Assembly (NCBI GenBank): GCA_963709355.1
Contig: CAVPVY010000009.1
Span: 1 to 15,225 of the forward strand
Direction of reading: 5' to 3'
Source of the DNA: PLOWO2-12-38-17 sp963709355
GTDB taxonomy: Bacteria; Planctomycetota; Brocadiia; Brocadiales; Brocadiaceae
Length of the DNA stretch: 15,225 bases
Shown here: piece by piece, positions 6,808 through 14,078 of the stretch
Layout: each line of letters begins with the position of its first letter
Numbering within the stretch: the first letter of the stretch is position 1
Program-made: the position numbers and the translations under genes
The notes under the pieces: model-generated
What the model saw: only the letters and a program-made list of their open reading frames with translations
Database searches by the model: none
Told to the model about the DNA's origin: nothing

Positions 6808-8733
6808 ATGAAGCTTAGAGAAATTATTGTCAAAAATTTCCGTTGCTTAGTAGATGTAACCATTCCCATATCGGATACTACCGTCCTAGTCGGTGAGAAC
6901 AATTCAGGTAAAACAGCTTTACTTGAAGCACTAAAAATTTCATTACCTTGGAATACGGCAAGTCGAACGCCTCCTTTTAACGAATATGACTACCACATGG
7001 TTAAAAATAGTGACTCTCCTCAGACTAGTAATGGTATTGAAATAGAACTATGGTTTAGAGAGGATGCATCAGATGAGTGGCCAGAGTCTTTAGTTCAAGC
7101 CCTTACAGATATTATTCAAACAGACCCTGTGATGGATTTGGACTCCATTGGATTACGACTATCTAACAAATTCGATGAAATAGCTAAAGAATTTGTTACA
7201 AAATGGGAATTTCTCGCATTAGATGGTCAACCGTTAGGGGGCAAAGGAGCAAATTCTGCAAATCTTACAAGATTTCTTCCATTCAATCGGTTAATTTATT
7301 TATCTGCTCTACGTAATTCGAGTGATGAATTTTCTCCACGCTCTCAATTCTGGGGTAGTATATTACGTGACCTCAAAATTAGCGATGAACAAGCAAAAAG
7401 GATTAACGAAGAGTTATCTATTCTAAACGAAGACCTACTAAAGGCGGACCCAAGACTTGAAAAAGTTAAAAAGTCACTAAACAGAGTTCAGGAAATTATG
7501 GTGCAGGGAACAAATGAAACAACTTCGATACAGGCATTGCCGCTTAAACCATGGGATCTTATGTCTAAATCACAAGTTGTAATTAAAGCACGTGGAACTG
7601 AAATTGACATTCCACTTTCGAGACATGGACAGGGTATGCAGAGTCTAGCTGTTCTTTTTCTTTTCCAAGCATACATCGATGTACTTCTCAAACCTTTTTT
7701 CAAACCTGAAACAGAAGCTATCCTAGCCTTAGAGGAACCAGAAGCACATCTGCACCCTCAAGTTTCTCGTGCACTTGCAGTCAATTTAGGCGAGATTAAA
7801 AGTCAGAAAATTATCTCAAGCCATTCACCATTTTTTATACAGGAAATTCCTTTTAAAAATATTCGAATGTTTCGATGCGATGGTTCATCTTCCAAAGTCC
7901 TTTATATTAATCAGTTTTTTAAAACCAGTGTGCCGACAGCAGAGGGACTATTAACATTTTGTAATAACAATTCTTCGAAATACAACTTTAACCCAGGTAA
8001 ATCAATTCTCACAGTTTACGGAAGAATGGAAGAACGTGAATATCGTAAATTGCTAAGAATGTATCCTGGACAAAATGATGTTCATGCAAAACTTAAGCAG
8101 CTTAAGAAAGATTCTCAATTGTATCTTAGTGACAGTGATCTGGCCGATCTCGATACTTTCGCAAAGCGAATTCGTGGAGAAGTATTATTTGCCCGAGCAT
8201 GGTTACTATGTGAAGGTCAAAGTGAATATTTATTAATTAGATATTTTGCAGAATTGATGAATAATCCTATGGATAATGTAGGAGTTTCTGTAATTGATTT
8301 TCAAAACAATGGTTCACCAGGAGCATTTGTAGGTCTTGCACGAGCATTTGAAATCCCTTGGAATATGGTTTGTGATAACGACAATGCAGGAAAAACATTT
8401 GTTGATCAAATCAAAAATCGTGGAGTATCTGACGAAGAAATTAGTGAGTTAGTTCAATTGTTTCCAGAAGAAGGTATGGACTTGGAATTATTCCTTGTTA
8501 AAAATGGATTTATTGAAGAATATAAACTGATTTTACATGAACGAGATATTAGTTTAAACATTAACGAAGGTGAAGATGGTTTTGAAGATGAAATTGCCTC
8601 AGTAATAAGAGAACACAAAACAGAATTTATTATTGCTTTAATTAATAAACTACGTTCTTCGAATGCGGATGTTTCAAGAGTACCGGCACTTTTTAGAAAA
8701 GCTATCCAAGACATAATTGCAAAAGCATTATAA
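6808..8733 (+). CDS. gajA: Gabija protein GajA, OLD-family ATPase/Toprim nuclease
   Basis: GajA is the sensor-nuclease of Gabija: an ABC-type ATPase joined to a Toprim endonuclease that nicks or cuts phage DNA when nucleotide levels fall. This protein is 641 residues, somewhat longer than the well-studied Bacillus GajA (just under 600 from memory). It starts as OLD proteins do (MKLREIIVKNFRCL), then Walker A GENNSGKT (29-36), the signature region SRHGQGMQSLAVLFLFQ (about 271-287), Walker B ILALEEPEAHLHP (about 305-317) and the switch histidine in ISSHSPFF (about 335-342). The Toprim domain follows with WLLCEGQSEYLL (catalytic E near 470), VCDNDNAGK (near 521) and EGMDLELFL (near 555), so all nuclease residues are present. 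GGAG at 6795-6798 lies ahead of ATG 6808. gajB follows after one base, which confirms the pair. Confidence 0.9.
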   Translation: MKLREIIVKNFRCLVDVTIPISDTTVLVGENNSGKTALLEALKISLPWNTASRTPPFNEYDYHMVKNSDSPQTSNGIEIELWFREDASDEWPESLVQALTDIIQTDPVMDLDSIGLRLSNKFDEIAKEFVTKWEFLALDGQPLGGKGANSANLTRFLPFNRLIYLSALRNSSDEFSPRSQFWGSILRDLKISDEQAKRINEELSILNEDLLKADPRLEKVKKSLNRVQEIMVQGTNETTSIQALPLKPWDLMSKSQVVIKARGTEIDIPLSRHGQGMQSLAVLFLFQAYIDVLLKPFFKPETEAILALEEPEAHLHPQVSRALAVNLGEIKSQKIISSHSPFFIQEIPFKNIRMFRCDGSSSKVLYINQFFKTSVPTAEGLLTFCNNNSSKYNFNPGKSILTVYGRMEEREYRKLLRMYPGQNDVHAKLKQLKKDSQLYLSDSDLADLDTFAKRIRGEVLFARAWLLCEGQSEYLLIRYFAELMNNPMDNVGVSVIDFQNNGSPGAFVGLARAFEIPWNMVCDNDNAGKTFVDQIKNRGVSDEEISELVQLFPEEGMDLELFLVKNGFIEEYKLILHERDISLNINEGEDGFEDEIASVIREHKTEFIIALINKLRSSNADVSRVPALFRKAIQDIIAKAL

Positions 8734-8734
8734 T

Positions 8735-10675
8735 ATGAGCACAAAAGAATTTCTCAACGCTTTAGAGGAGCTAAGTCCTATCCAGAAAGAAGCTTCAGAT
8801 TGGCAAGAAGATTCTCTTCTGGTACTAGCAGGGCCGGGTTCTGGAAAAACAAGAGTCCTTACTTGCCGGATAGCTCGAATTCTTGATTCTAGTCGTGATA
8901 AAAATTTCCGCATACTCGGTCTGACATTTACAAATAAAGCTGCCGATGAGTTGAGGAGCCGTGTGGAAACATTTATTCCAGGACAGAGTGGGCGCCTTTT
9001 CTTAGGCACTTTCCATTCATTTTGTGCTGATATATTGCGCCAGCACGGAACACATTTGGGCATCAACCCTAATTTTTATATATATTCACAAACCAGTGAT
9101 TTGCAGGCAGTATTAAATGAGGCAGTAGAAGACGCTAAGAATATATCTGATATAGTGGGAGACAATGATAAAAAAGCACTGCCTGTAATTCAACACCTCA
9201 AGTCTCTTCTTGTTCTACCTGATGAGGGTTGCCACAAACGATTTAGAGATTTAAGATTCGGAGAACGGATGGCTATTGTCTATCCTGCTTATGAAGCAAA
9301 ATTGAGTAAACAAAATGCTCTTGATTTCAATTCATTGATATTCAAGGTTTATCTGCTGTTTACGAAGTACCCGGCATTTGCCAAACGCTATCGGGCAGTT
9401 TATCCCTATATCTGTATAGACGAGTTTCAAGATACGAATTATGCTCAATACAATCTTATACGAGCACTCTTAGGAGATCAGCACAGAAATTTATTTGTAG
9501 TAGCTGATGATGATCAGATTATCTATCAATGGAACGGGGCTAGTCATAAACGCATTGTAGAGTTTAGGGATGATTATTCTCCAAGAGTTATTCAGTTACC
9601 AATGAATTATAGATGCCCCCCTGAGATTGTGGAGTTAGCTAATAAGCTTATACGAAACAATTTCTTGAGAACAGATGATAAAATGCCTCTTGAGGCATTT
9701 CATACTAGTAAAGGAGAGGCAACGGTTAGACTACTTCCTGTATTTTCAGATTTTGATACTGAAGTTGCTGAAATAGCCAAAGATATCAAAAAACTTCACT
9801 CAGGTCATCTTGGTTCGGTAGTTGTGTTAGGAAGAAGCCGCAAGTTACTTGTGGGTGCTGAACGAGCAATGCGAAACTTAGAATTGCCTGCTGTAATCTC
9901 TCAGCGAAAAGACGAATTTGAAAGTACCCCATTTGTGTGGCTGCACTCTATTCTACGTCTTGCAAATGATAGGCAAAATCGTAGTTACTTAGAGGCGATA
10001 TGCGGTACTTTCTTTCAGCTTACAGATGTTGAAGTTGACCCTGAAGTTGTTATTACACTAGCCAAGGCCTCTAATCGTGATTATTTGCAACATTGGATCA
10101 AACTAATATGTCAAAAAAAATTGAATGCTTCGATAAAAGATGTAATTGACCAGACATCACGATATTTGGGAGAAGGTAGAGATTTTCAGAAATTCAGCCA
10201 GTATTCACTTGACTGGTTTAGCAAGCTGGCACAATCTCATCAACAAGAAGACAGCGATCCGGACACTGAAGTTTTTACTCGCTACGAAGAGGAAAGTATT
10301 GTTTGGAAAGAATTGACAAGAGAAATAATCGAATCTTTTAGTAATGAAATAACATTGGAAGCATTTCTGCAAGAACTTCAGATGCATTCAAAAGAACCGT
10401 CTGCCAAACCAGATTCAATAGTTCTTATGTCAATCCATGGAGCTAAAGGCAAGGAATTTGATCATGTTTATCTAATTGGACTTGTTGATGACGAGTTACC
10501 TTCCTTCCAAAGTAAGCAAAAAGGTGATCATAGTCCAGAAATGGAGGAAGAGAGACGCAACTGTTTCGTTGCTATTACTAGAGCTATTAAAACTTTAACC
10601 CTCAGCTATGCTGAACGTTATAGAGGATGGTCAAAGGAACCTTCTAGATTCCTTTACGAAATGGGATTGCTTTAA
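8735..10675 (+). CDS. gajB: Gabija protein GajB, UvrD/Rep-like superfamily 1 helicase
   Basis: GajB is the helicase partner of GajA; it unwinds or senses DNA ends and promotes GajA attack. From ATG 8735 the protein is 646 residues, clearly longer than the best-known GajB (about 500). Motifs in order: Q motif LSPIQKEA (13-20), Walker A LAGPGSGKT (31-39), Ia LTFTNKAADELRSRV (about 63), DEFQDTN (about 227-235), III VADDDQIIYQWNGAS (about 256), IV LPMNYRCPPEIV (about 288), V SIHGAKGKEFDHVYLIGL (about 566) and VI ERRNCFVAITRA (about 606). All superfamily 1A motifs are intact. The gene starts one base after the gajA stop, so translation is coupled. An in-frame TTG at 8717 inside gajA would add six residues, but ATG 8735 is the better start. 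Alone it could be called a generic UvrD helicase; the adjacent gajA decides the name. Confidence 0.9.
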   Translation: MSTKEFLNALEELSPIQKEASDWQEDSLLVLAGPGSGKTRVLTCRIARILDSSRDKNFRILGLTFTNKAADELRSRVETFIPGQSGRLFLGTFHSFCADILRQHGTHLGINPNFYIYSQTSDLQAVLNEAVEDAKNISDIVGDNDKKALPVIQHLKSLLVLPDEGCHKRFRDLRFGERMAIVYPAYEAKLSKQNALDFNSLIFKVYLLFTKYPAFAKRYRAVYPYICIDEFQDTNYAQYNLIRALLGDQHRNLFVVADDDQIIYQWNGASHKRIVEFRDDYSPRVIQLPMNYRCPPEIVELANKLIRNNFLRTDDKMPLEAFHTSKGEATVRLLPVFSDFDTEVAEIAKDIKKLHSGHLGSVVVLGRSRKLLVGAERAMRNLELPAVISQRKDEFESTPFVWLHSILRLANDRQNRSYLEAICGTFFQLTDVEVDPEVVITLAKASNRDYLQHWIKLICQKKLNASIKDVIDQTSRYLGEGRDFQKFSQYSLDWFSKLAQSHQQEDSDPDTEVFTRYEEESIVWKELTREIIESFSNEITLEAFLQELQMHSKEPSAKPDSIVLMSIHGAKGKEFDHVYLIGLVDDELPSFQSKQKGDHSPEMEEERRNCFVAITRAIKTLTLSYAERYRGWSKEPSRFLYEMGLL

Positions 10676-11250
10676 GAATAGGATACGTATGGTCAAATCT
10701 AACCTATTGACAAGAAAAAACCCCTACAAATGATTTGATAACATGTTAGGTAAAAGATGGAAAAAAAATTGATATTTTTGATCCATTTTGTTTCAATGTT
10801 CACATCAATAAAAAAACCGATTTCCTATCACCTTTAGTAGTTTTTTGAAGCTGCTGATGGAAACAATATGGCTAGAAGGCGATATTTAAATACTGAACTG
10901 TTCTAAAATACTATGTGCGATTCTGTTTCATGTGTCAGATGAAATATATTCCCTTAAAAAAAACAATCCTTTAAGTGCAAGCAAGGGTCACCTATTGACA
11001 GGTTGTCCGAGAATAGGCATTTTGGCAAATTTACGAGTCAGATCTTGATGTTCTTATTGTTGTAAACCATTCTTGGCCATCATTATTGGATTACTCTCAT
11101 TTTAAACAAATGAGAAGTCTTAGGATTTGAATATACTCATCTGATAATGGTTTTCGGATAAAATCCAAAAACTATTTTGCCCGAGTAAAGTCCTCGGCGC
11201 CTTTTGTCCGTGGATACCTTCACCAAGCTTTGGTTTTTAGAAAGATCTAA
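10676..11250 (+). other. Gap with no intact gene; hairpins, short repeat and possible decayed coding
   Basis: No intact gene is visible here. The region contains an 11-base direct repeat, ACCTATTGACA, at 10702-10712 and 10990-11000, each ending in a TTGACA hexamer without a good -10. It also has a 7-bp perfect hairpin (11096-11114) and a larger hairpin at the right border (11229-11257). The frame that later encodes the helicase remnant is open except for TGA 11128 and TAA 11248 from 11017 onward. It gives protein-like segments such as LDVLIVVNHSWPSLLDY and ARVKSSAPFVRGYLHQALVF. These could be the decayed upstream part of that gene or of another one; I could not assign them to a family. Confidence 0.4.
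11096..11114 (+). repeat. 7-bp perfect inverted repeat
   Basis: CTCATTT (11096-11102), loop TAAAC, AAATGAG (11108-11114). There is no T-run after it, so it is not a good terminator. It may be chance in AT-rich DNA. Confidence 0.3.
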
Positions 11251-11257
11251 AACCAAA
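11229..11257 (+). repeat. Inverted repeat at the start of the helicase remnant
   Basis: TTTGGTTTTTAG (11229-11240) pairs with CTAAAACCAAA (11247-11257) with one bulged T and a 6-base loop. It lies where recognisable helicase sequence begins (11251 onward), so it could mark a junction or rearrangement point. It could also act as a transcription terminator. Confidence 0.35.
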
Positions 11258-11827
11258 TCGGTTTTAGTATATATGCCGGTAGTGATAAATCAGGTATCTA
11301 TGAAAATGGTATCTATCATCGGAAATCAAAAGAAGACATAAAAAAGATGGTACAAGTCCGGGAAATAAAATTGTTATTTGGCACAGAAGCTGCCAGTGAG
11401 GGGTTGAATTTGCAAACATTAGGCACCTTAATAAATATAGACTTACCTTGGAATCCTACCCGGTTAGAGCAGCGTAAAGGTCGTATTCAGCGCATTGGTC
11501 AGGAGAGAGAAGAAATCTGGATTTATAATATGAGATATAAAGATTCGGTAGAAGACAGAGTTCATCACCTCTTATCGAATCGCTTGAGAAACATTCAGGG
11601 ACTTATTCGGACAGATACCCGACACTCTTGAGGATGTGTGGGTTGAGGTTGCGTTAGATAATATCGAAGAGGCCGAAAAGAAGATTGGAGAGGTTTCTGA
11701 AAATGATATACATCCATTCTACAAAAAATATCAAGATCAGGAAAACATTAAGCCTATTAAATGGGAAGATTGTAGTCAAGTACTTGACAGCTATGAAAAA
11801 AAGAAGTTTCTCATGCAGGGATGGTAG
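11251..11827 (+). pseudogene. SNF2-type helicase, C-terminal remnant with a frameshift
   Basis: This is the second RecA-like lobe and C-terminal tail of a SNF2/superfamily 2 helicase; the ATPase N-terminal half (Walker A, DEAH) is missing. Recognisable sequence begins with IYAGSDKSGIYENG, then motif V LFGTEAASEGLNLQ and motif VI RLEQRKGRIQRIGQ, then NMRYKDSVEDRVHHLLSNRL. Without repair the frame stops at 11629-11631. Dropping one G from the GGG at 11598-11600 restores NIQDLFGQIPDTLEDVWVEV, and the frame then continues to TAG 11825-11827, ending KKFLMQGW. The gene is therefore broken twice, by loss of its 5' part and by a single-base insertion. An internal ATG at 11347 gives a 94-codon ORF that is not a real gene start. 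Helicases of this type often accompany mod-res pairs in defence loci, so it may once have belonged with the pair at 153-6698; that link is inference. Confidence 0.8.
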
Positions 11828-11850
11828 ATGACGAAATTACAAGCTGATTA

Positions 11851-12957
11851 TCAAAATTCATCAACAAGCAAATCTGGTGATGGTTTTATGGAAAACCATT
11901 TCAAAATTCCCAGATTACGGATAGTCTCCGCGACTTCTATCTCACTGATAGGCGGTCGCCTTCTCTGTTTCCATTTCATAACCTTATGCAAGACATCCCT
12001 CTCAGAAACATTTCCATTATTCGCCAACTCTTTTTCTGTAAACAGCACAGTTGCCACAATCTCTGCCTGATTTGTATTTAAACGCAAGAATAAATCTACC
12101 GTTTTATCAATTAATTGATCCCACTTTTCTATATATTCTTTAAATTTATTACGAGCAGCTTGGTACTCCAGGCCAGGAAAGACTCTCAACATGTTTCCTA
12201 ACTTCTCTTCTTGAATCAAACCGTCATTTGAAAGCCGCTTCTTTACATCATCCAATTCACGAGAATATGGCCCATATGAACTTTTTACATGCTGTAATCC
12301 GGTTGGCAGACCTAAAGAAGTTGCTACATAAGCTATTTTTTGAAATATCACTCTACCAACCGGCATATGATATTTTTCCTGTTCAATCCGATAAATAATT
12401 TCAGCTAACGCTACCCAAGCCGGATTTAGTTTTTGTAATACTCTTTTTCCTGAACCCGCTTTTTGCAAGTGAGATTCCGTAGTGAAAAAACCAAGCTTTA
12501 ATTGCTCGGGTGGAGTCCCATACGGCGCATACATTATTACAGGAATATCCCATTTAGAAACATACTTATAAATCAGAGGGCCAACTGATTCCCAGAGTAA
12601 CTGCCCATTACCACAGCCAAGAGGAGGAATAGCTATTGACTCAATCCCCCATTCTTTATAGTTATCAGAAAGAATCCTTAATCCTCTTTCGATGTCTTGT
12701 ATTCGAGAAGCAGCTCTCCAGTGGCTCTTTGTTGGAAAGCTAATCACATAGGGAGAAAACAATGATTCTTTGTATAAATACGGAATCCCTGGTTTAATTG
12801 ATTTCCGCGCACATCTGGCAACATAGTCCTTAAACATTTCTGGATAACGTTTCTTAAATTCTGCGGCAATACCTTTCCCCATAATACCTACACAATTTAC
12901 GGTATTTACCAGTGTTTGTGCTCCTGACTGAAAAATGTCTCCAATTAAAATCTTCAC
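11851..12957 (-). CDS. darG: DarG-like antitoxin, macrodomain ADP-ribosylglycohydrolase
   Basis: DarG is the antitoxin of DarTG. Its macrodomain removes ADP-ribose that DarT puts on DNA, and its C-terminal part binds the toxin. Here it is 368 residues. The macrodomain (about 1-155) shows VNTVNCVGIMGKGIAAEFK (about 17-35) for ADP-ribose binding, FPTKSHW with K77 matching the family's catalytic lysine, and PPLGCGNGQL (111-120). Residues about 175-368 form the C-terminal domain, including GLPTGLQHVKSSYGPYSREL, as in other full-length DarG proteins. The start is GTG 12957, 9 bases after the darT stop. Its AAGGA ribosome binding site overlaps the darT TAA, so translation is likely coupled to the toxin. 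The gene runs toward the helicase remnant and stops 23 bases from it. No damage is visible. Confidence 0.9.
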   Translation of the reverse strand: MKILIGDIFQSGAQTLVNTVNCVGIMGKGIAAEFKKRYPEMFKDYVARCARKSIKPGIPYLYKESLFSPYVISFPTKSHWRAASRIQDIERGLRILSDNYKEWGIESIAIPPLGCGNGQLLWESVGPLIYKYVSKWDIPVIMYAPYGTPPEQLKLGFFTTESHLQKAGSGKRVLQKLNPAWVALAEIIYRIEQEKYHMPVGRVIFQKIAYVATSLGLPTGLQHVKSSYGPYSRELDDVKKRLSNDGLIQEEKLGNMLRVFPGLEYQAARNKFKEYIEKWDQLIDKTVDLFLRLNTNQAEIVATVLFTEKELANNGNVSERDVLHKVMKWKQRRRPPISEIEVAETIRNLGILKWFSIKPSPDLLVDEF

Positions 12958-12966
12958 AATTTTTCC

Positions 12967-13563
12967 TTAAAAAAACAAATTTTTTTTAATCTGTACAGGC
13001 AAACTTGAGACTTCACTAAAACTATTAAAAGCAATTCTATTTGCGACATATGCGCCGGAAATGTATCCTGATCCGACACAATCAGGCACTAATACCTCAG
13101 CACATTTAATTCCTTTTAGCCTGTATTCCTCAAGATAATCATCACTAGTCCAATATTCAGCAAAGACTTCTCTGGCATCCAGTAATGGTAATCCTTCGTT
13201 AACAGGCTTAAACCAGCATTCTCTTGCAGCATTTTTATCTGTAATAATAACGTCTTCCAAATCTAAAATACTTTTGTCAATACTGAGAACACAAATCTCA
13301 TTGTTTTTTGATCTTCGTGTGCTCAACATTGGGTTGTGCGCGTCAAAATACAGATTCGCATAATCATAATCATGCAATACTTTTTTGGTTCCTGGAATCC
13401 TTTTGTCTGAACGTCTACCCTGAACACTTCCTTCTGAAATATCGAGGTTATTTATTGTTTCAGATATTGCCTTATTCCTCGATAAAATTCCCCTTTGCAT
13501 AATTGACGTTACATTGTTGATATGTGTTATATAATGTAATTCAATTATATCTGTACGATTCAT
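12967..13563 (-). CDS. darT: DarT-like toxin, DNA ADP-ribosyltransferase (DUF4433)
   Basis: DarT attaches ADP-ribose from NAD+ to bases in single-stranded DNA, blocking replication; in DarTG it stops phage DNA synthesis. This protein is 198 residues, the usual size. It begins with the family NAD-binding pattern LHYITHINNVTSIMQRGIL (9-27). QGRRSDKRIPG (48-58), HDYDYANLYFDAHNPML (64-80) and AEVLVPD (155-161) follow; E156 matches the catalytic glutamate of the family. The YANLYFDAHNPML segment differs from the VPFYF..RSPML form I recall from many thymidine-modifying DarT2 proteins, so base specificity cannot be stated. It starts at ATG 13563; the upstream DNA shows no strong ribosome binding site or clear promoter, which may keep toxin levels low. 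It precedes darG in the same operon. Confidence 0.9.
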   Translation of the reverse strand: MNRTDIIELHYITHINNVTSIMQRGILSRNKAISETINNLDISEGSVQGRRSDKRIPGTKKVLHDYDYANLYFDAHNPMLSTRRSKNNEICVLSIDKSILDLEDVIITDKNAARECWFKPVNEGLPLLDAREVFAEYWTSDDYLEEYRLKGIKCAEVLVPDCVGSGYISGAYVANRIAFNSFSEVSSLPVQIKKNLFF

Positions 13564-13867
13564 AAGGACAAGTACATTGATTTGTCGGATTCTTTCTTAT
13601 ATTAGTTTAGGGATAGCGAATACATTTATTGGCTCCTTAACTAAATAAAACCTCTTAATATCCCAAACAGTCTATTTTGCTTCTCATATTTTTTAATAAC
13701 CCCTTCTTTTTCAGGATTTTATACAAATCAACATCAATTTGTCAACTCATATGTGTTCCTGTTCGGCCAGATTGTTAAATGAAACCTATCTACCTGTGCC
13801 CAAACATGTCAGACAGTTTTCAAACTTTCCCTTATTACGATAAAGAAGAGCTAGCTTGTAAAGTTGT

Positions 13868-13882
13868 TTGATTTTAAATCAA
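13868..13882 (+). promoter_or_regulatory. 15-base palindrome, possible operator
   Basis: TTGATTTTAAATCAA is a perfect 7-bp palindrome around a central T. It ends 5 bases before the -35 box at 13888, a position suited to a regulator binding site. Palindromes of this size also occur by chance in AT-rich DNA. Confidence 0.35.
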
Positions 13883-13887
13883 CAGAG

Positions 13888-13917
13888 TTGTTTGTTACTT
13901 AAAAAAACTCTTATAAT
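13888..13917 (+). promoter_or_regulatory. Promoter for the gene at 14079, sigma70-like
   Basis: TTGTTT (13888-13893) and a perfect TATAAT (13912-13917) are 18 bases apart. Transcription would begin near 13924, leaving a leader of about 155 bases before ATG 14079. The long leader contains the 26-codon ORF at 13959. Confidence 0.55.
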
Positions 13918-14078
13918 CAAAAAGAATTCATCATTCTGAAAAATTACTTTAAATTAATATGGATCATGTCTATGATATTGGCAATGGACAGCTTCTGTCG
14001 ATTTCGAAATATTATAGAGTCTGTCTAATTAACTGTTAGGTTCAGTAAGATTTTCCTCATCTTCTTCAAGGTTCTTAT

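Larger units (their letters stand above)
13564..14078 (+). other. Spacer between darT and the right-hand gene
   Basis: This AT-rich spacer of about 515 bp separates two divergent genes and must hold the promoters of both. I see a palindrome and a sigma70-like promoter toward the right-hand gene (listed separately). A 26-codon ORF (13959-14039, MDHVYDIGNGQLLSISKYYR...) lies downstream of that promoter but has no clear ribosome binding site; it could be a leader peptide or chance. No clear promoter for darT was found on the minus strand, and no RNA gene was recognised. Confidence 0.4.

Noticed and set aside
10702..11000. Two ACCTATTGACA copies as paired promoters or attachment sites
   Set aside because: Neither has a convincing -10 at 16-18 bases, and an 11-base repeat alone is too little to claim an attachment site.
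11828..12070. 80-codon plus-strand ORF after the helicase remnant
   Set aside because: From 11851 it overlaps the 3' end of darG on the other strand; darG is a clear family member and this frame is a shadow.
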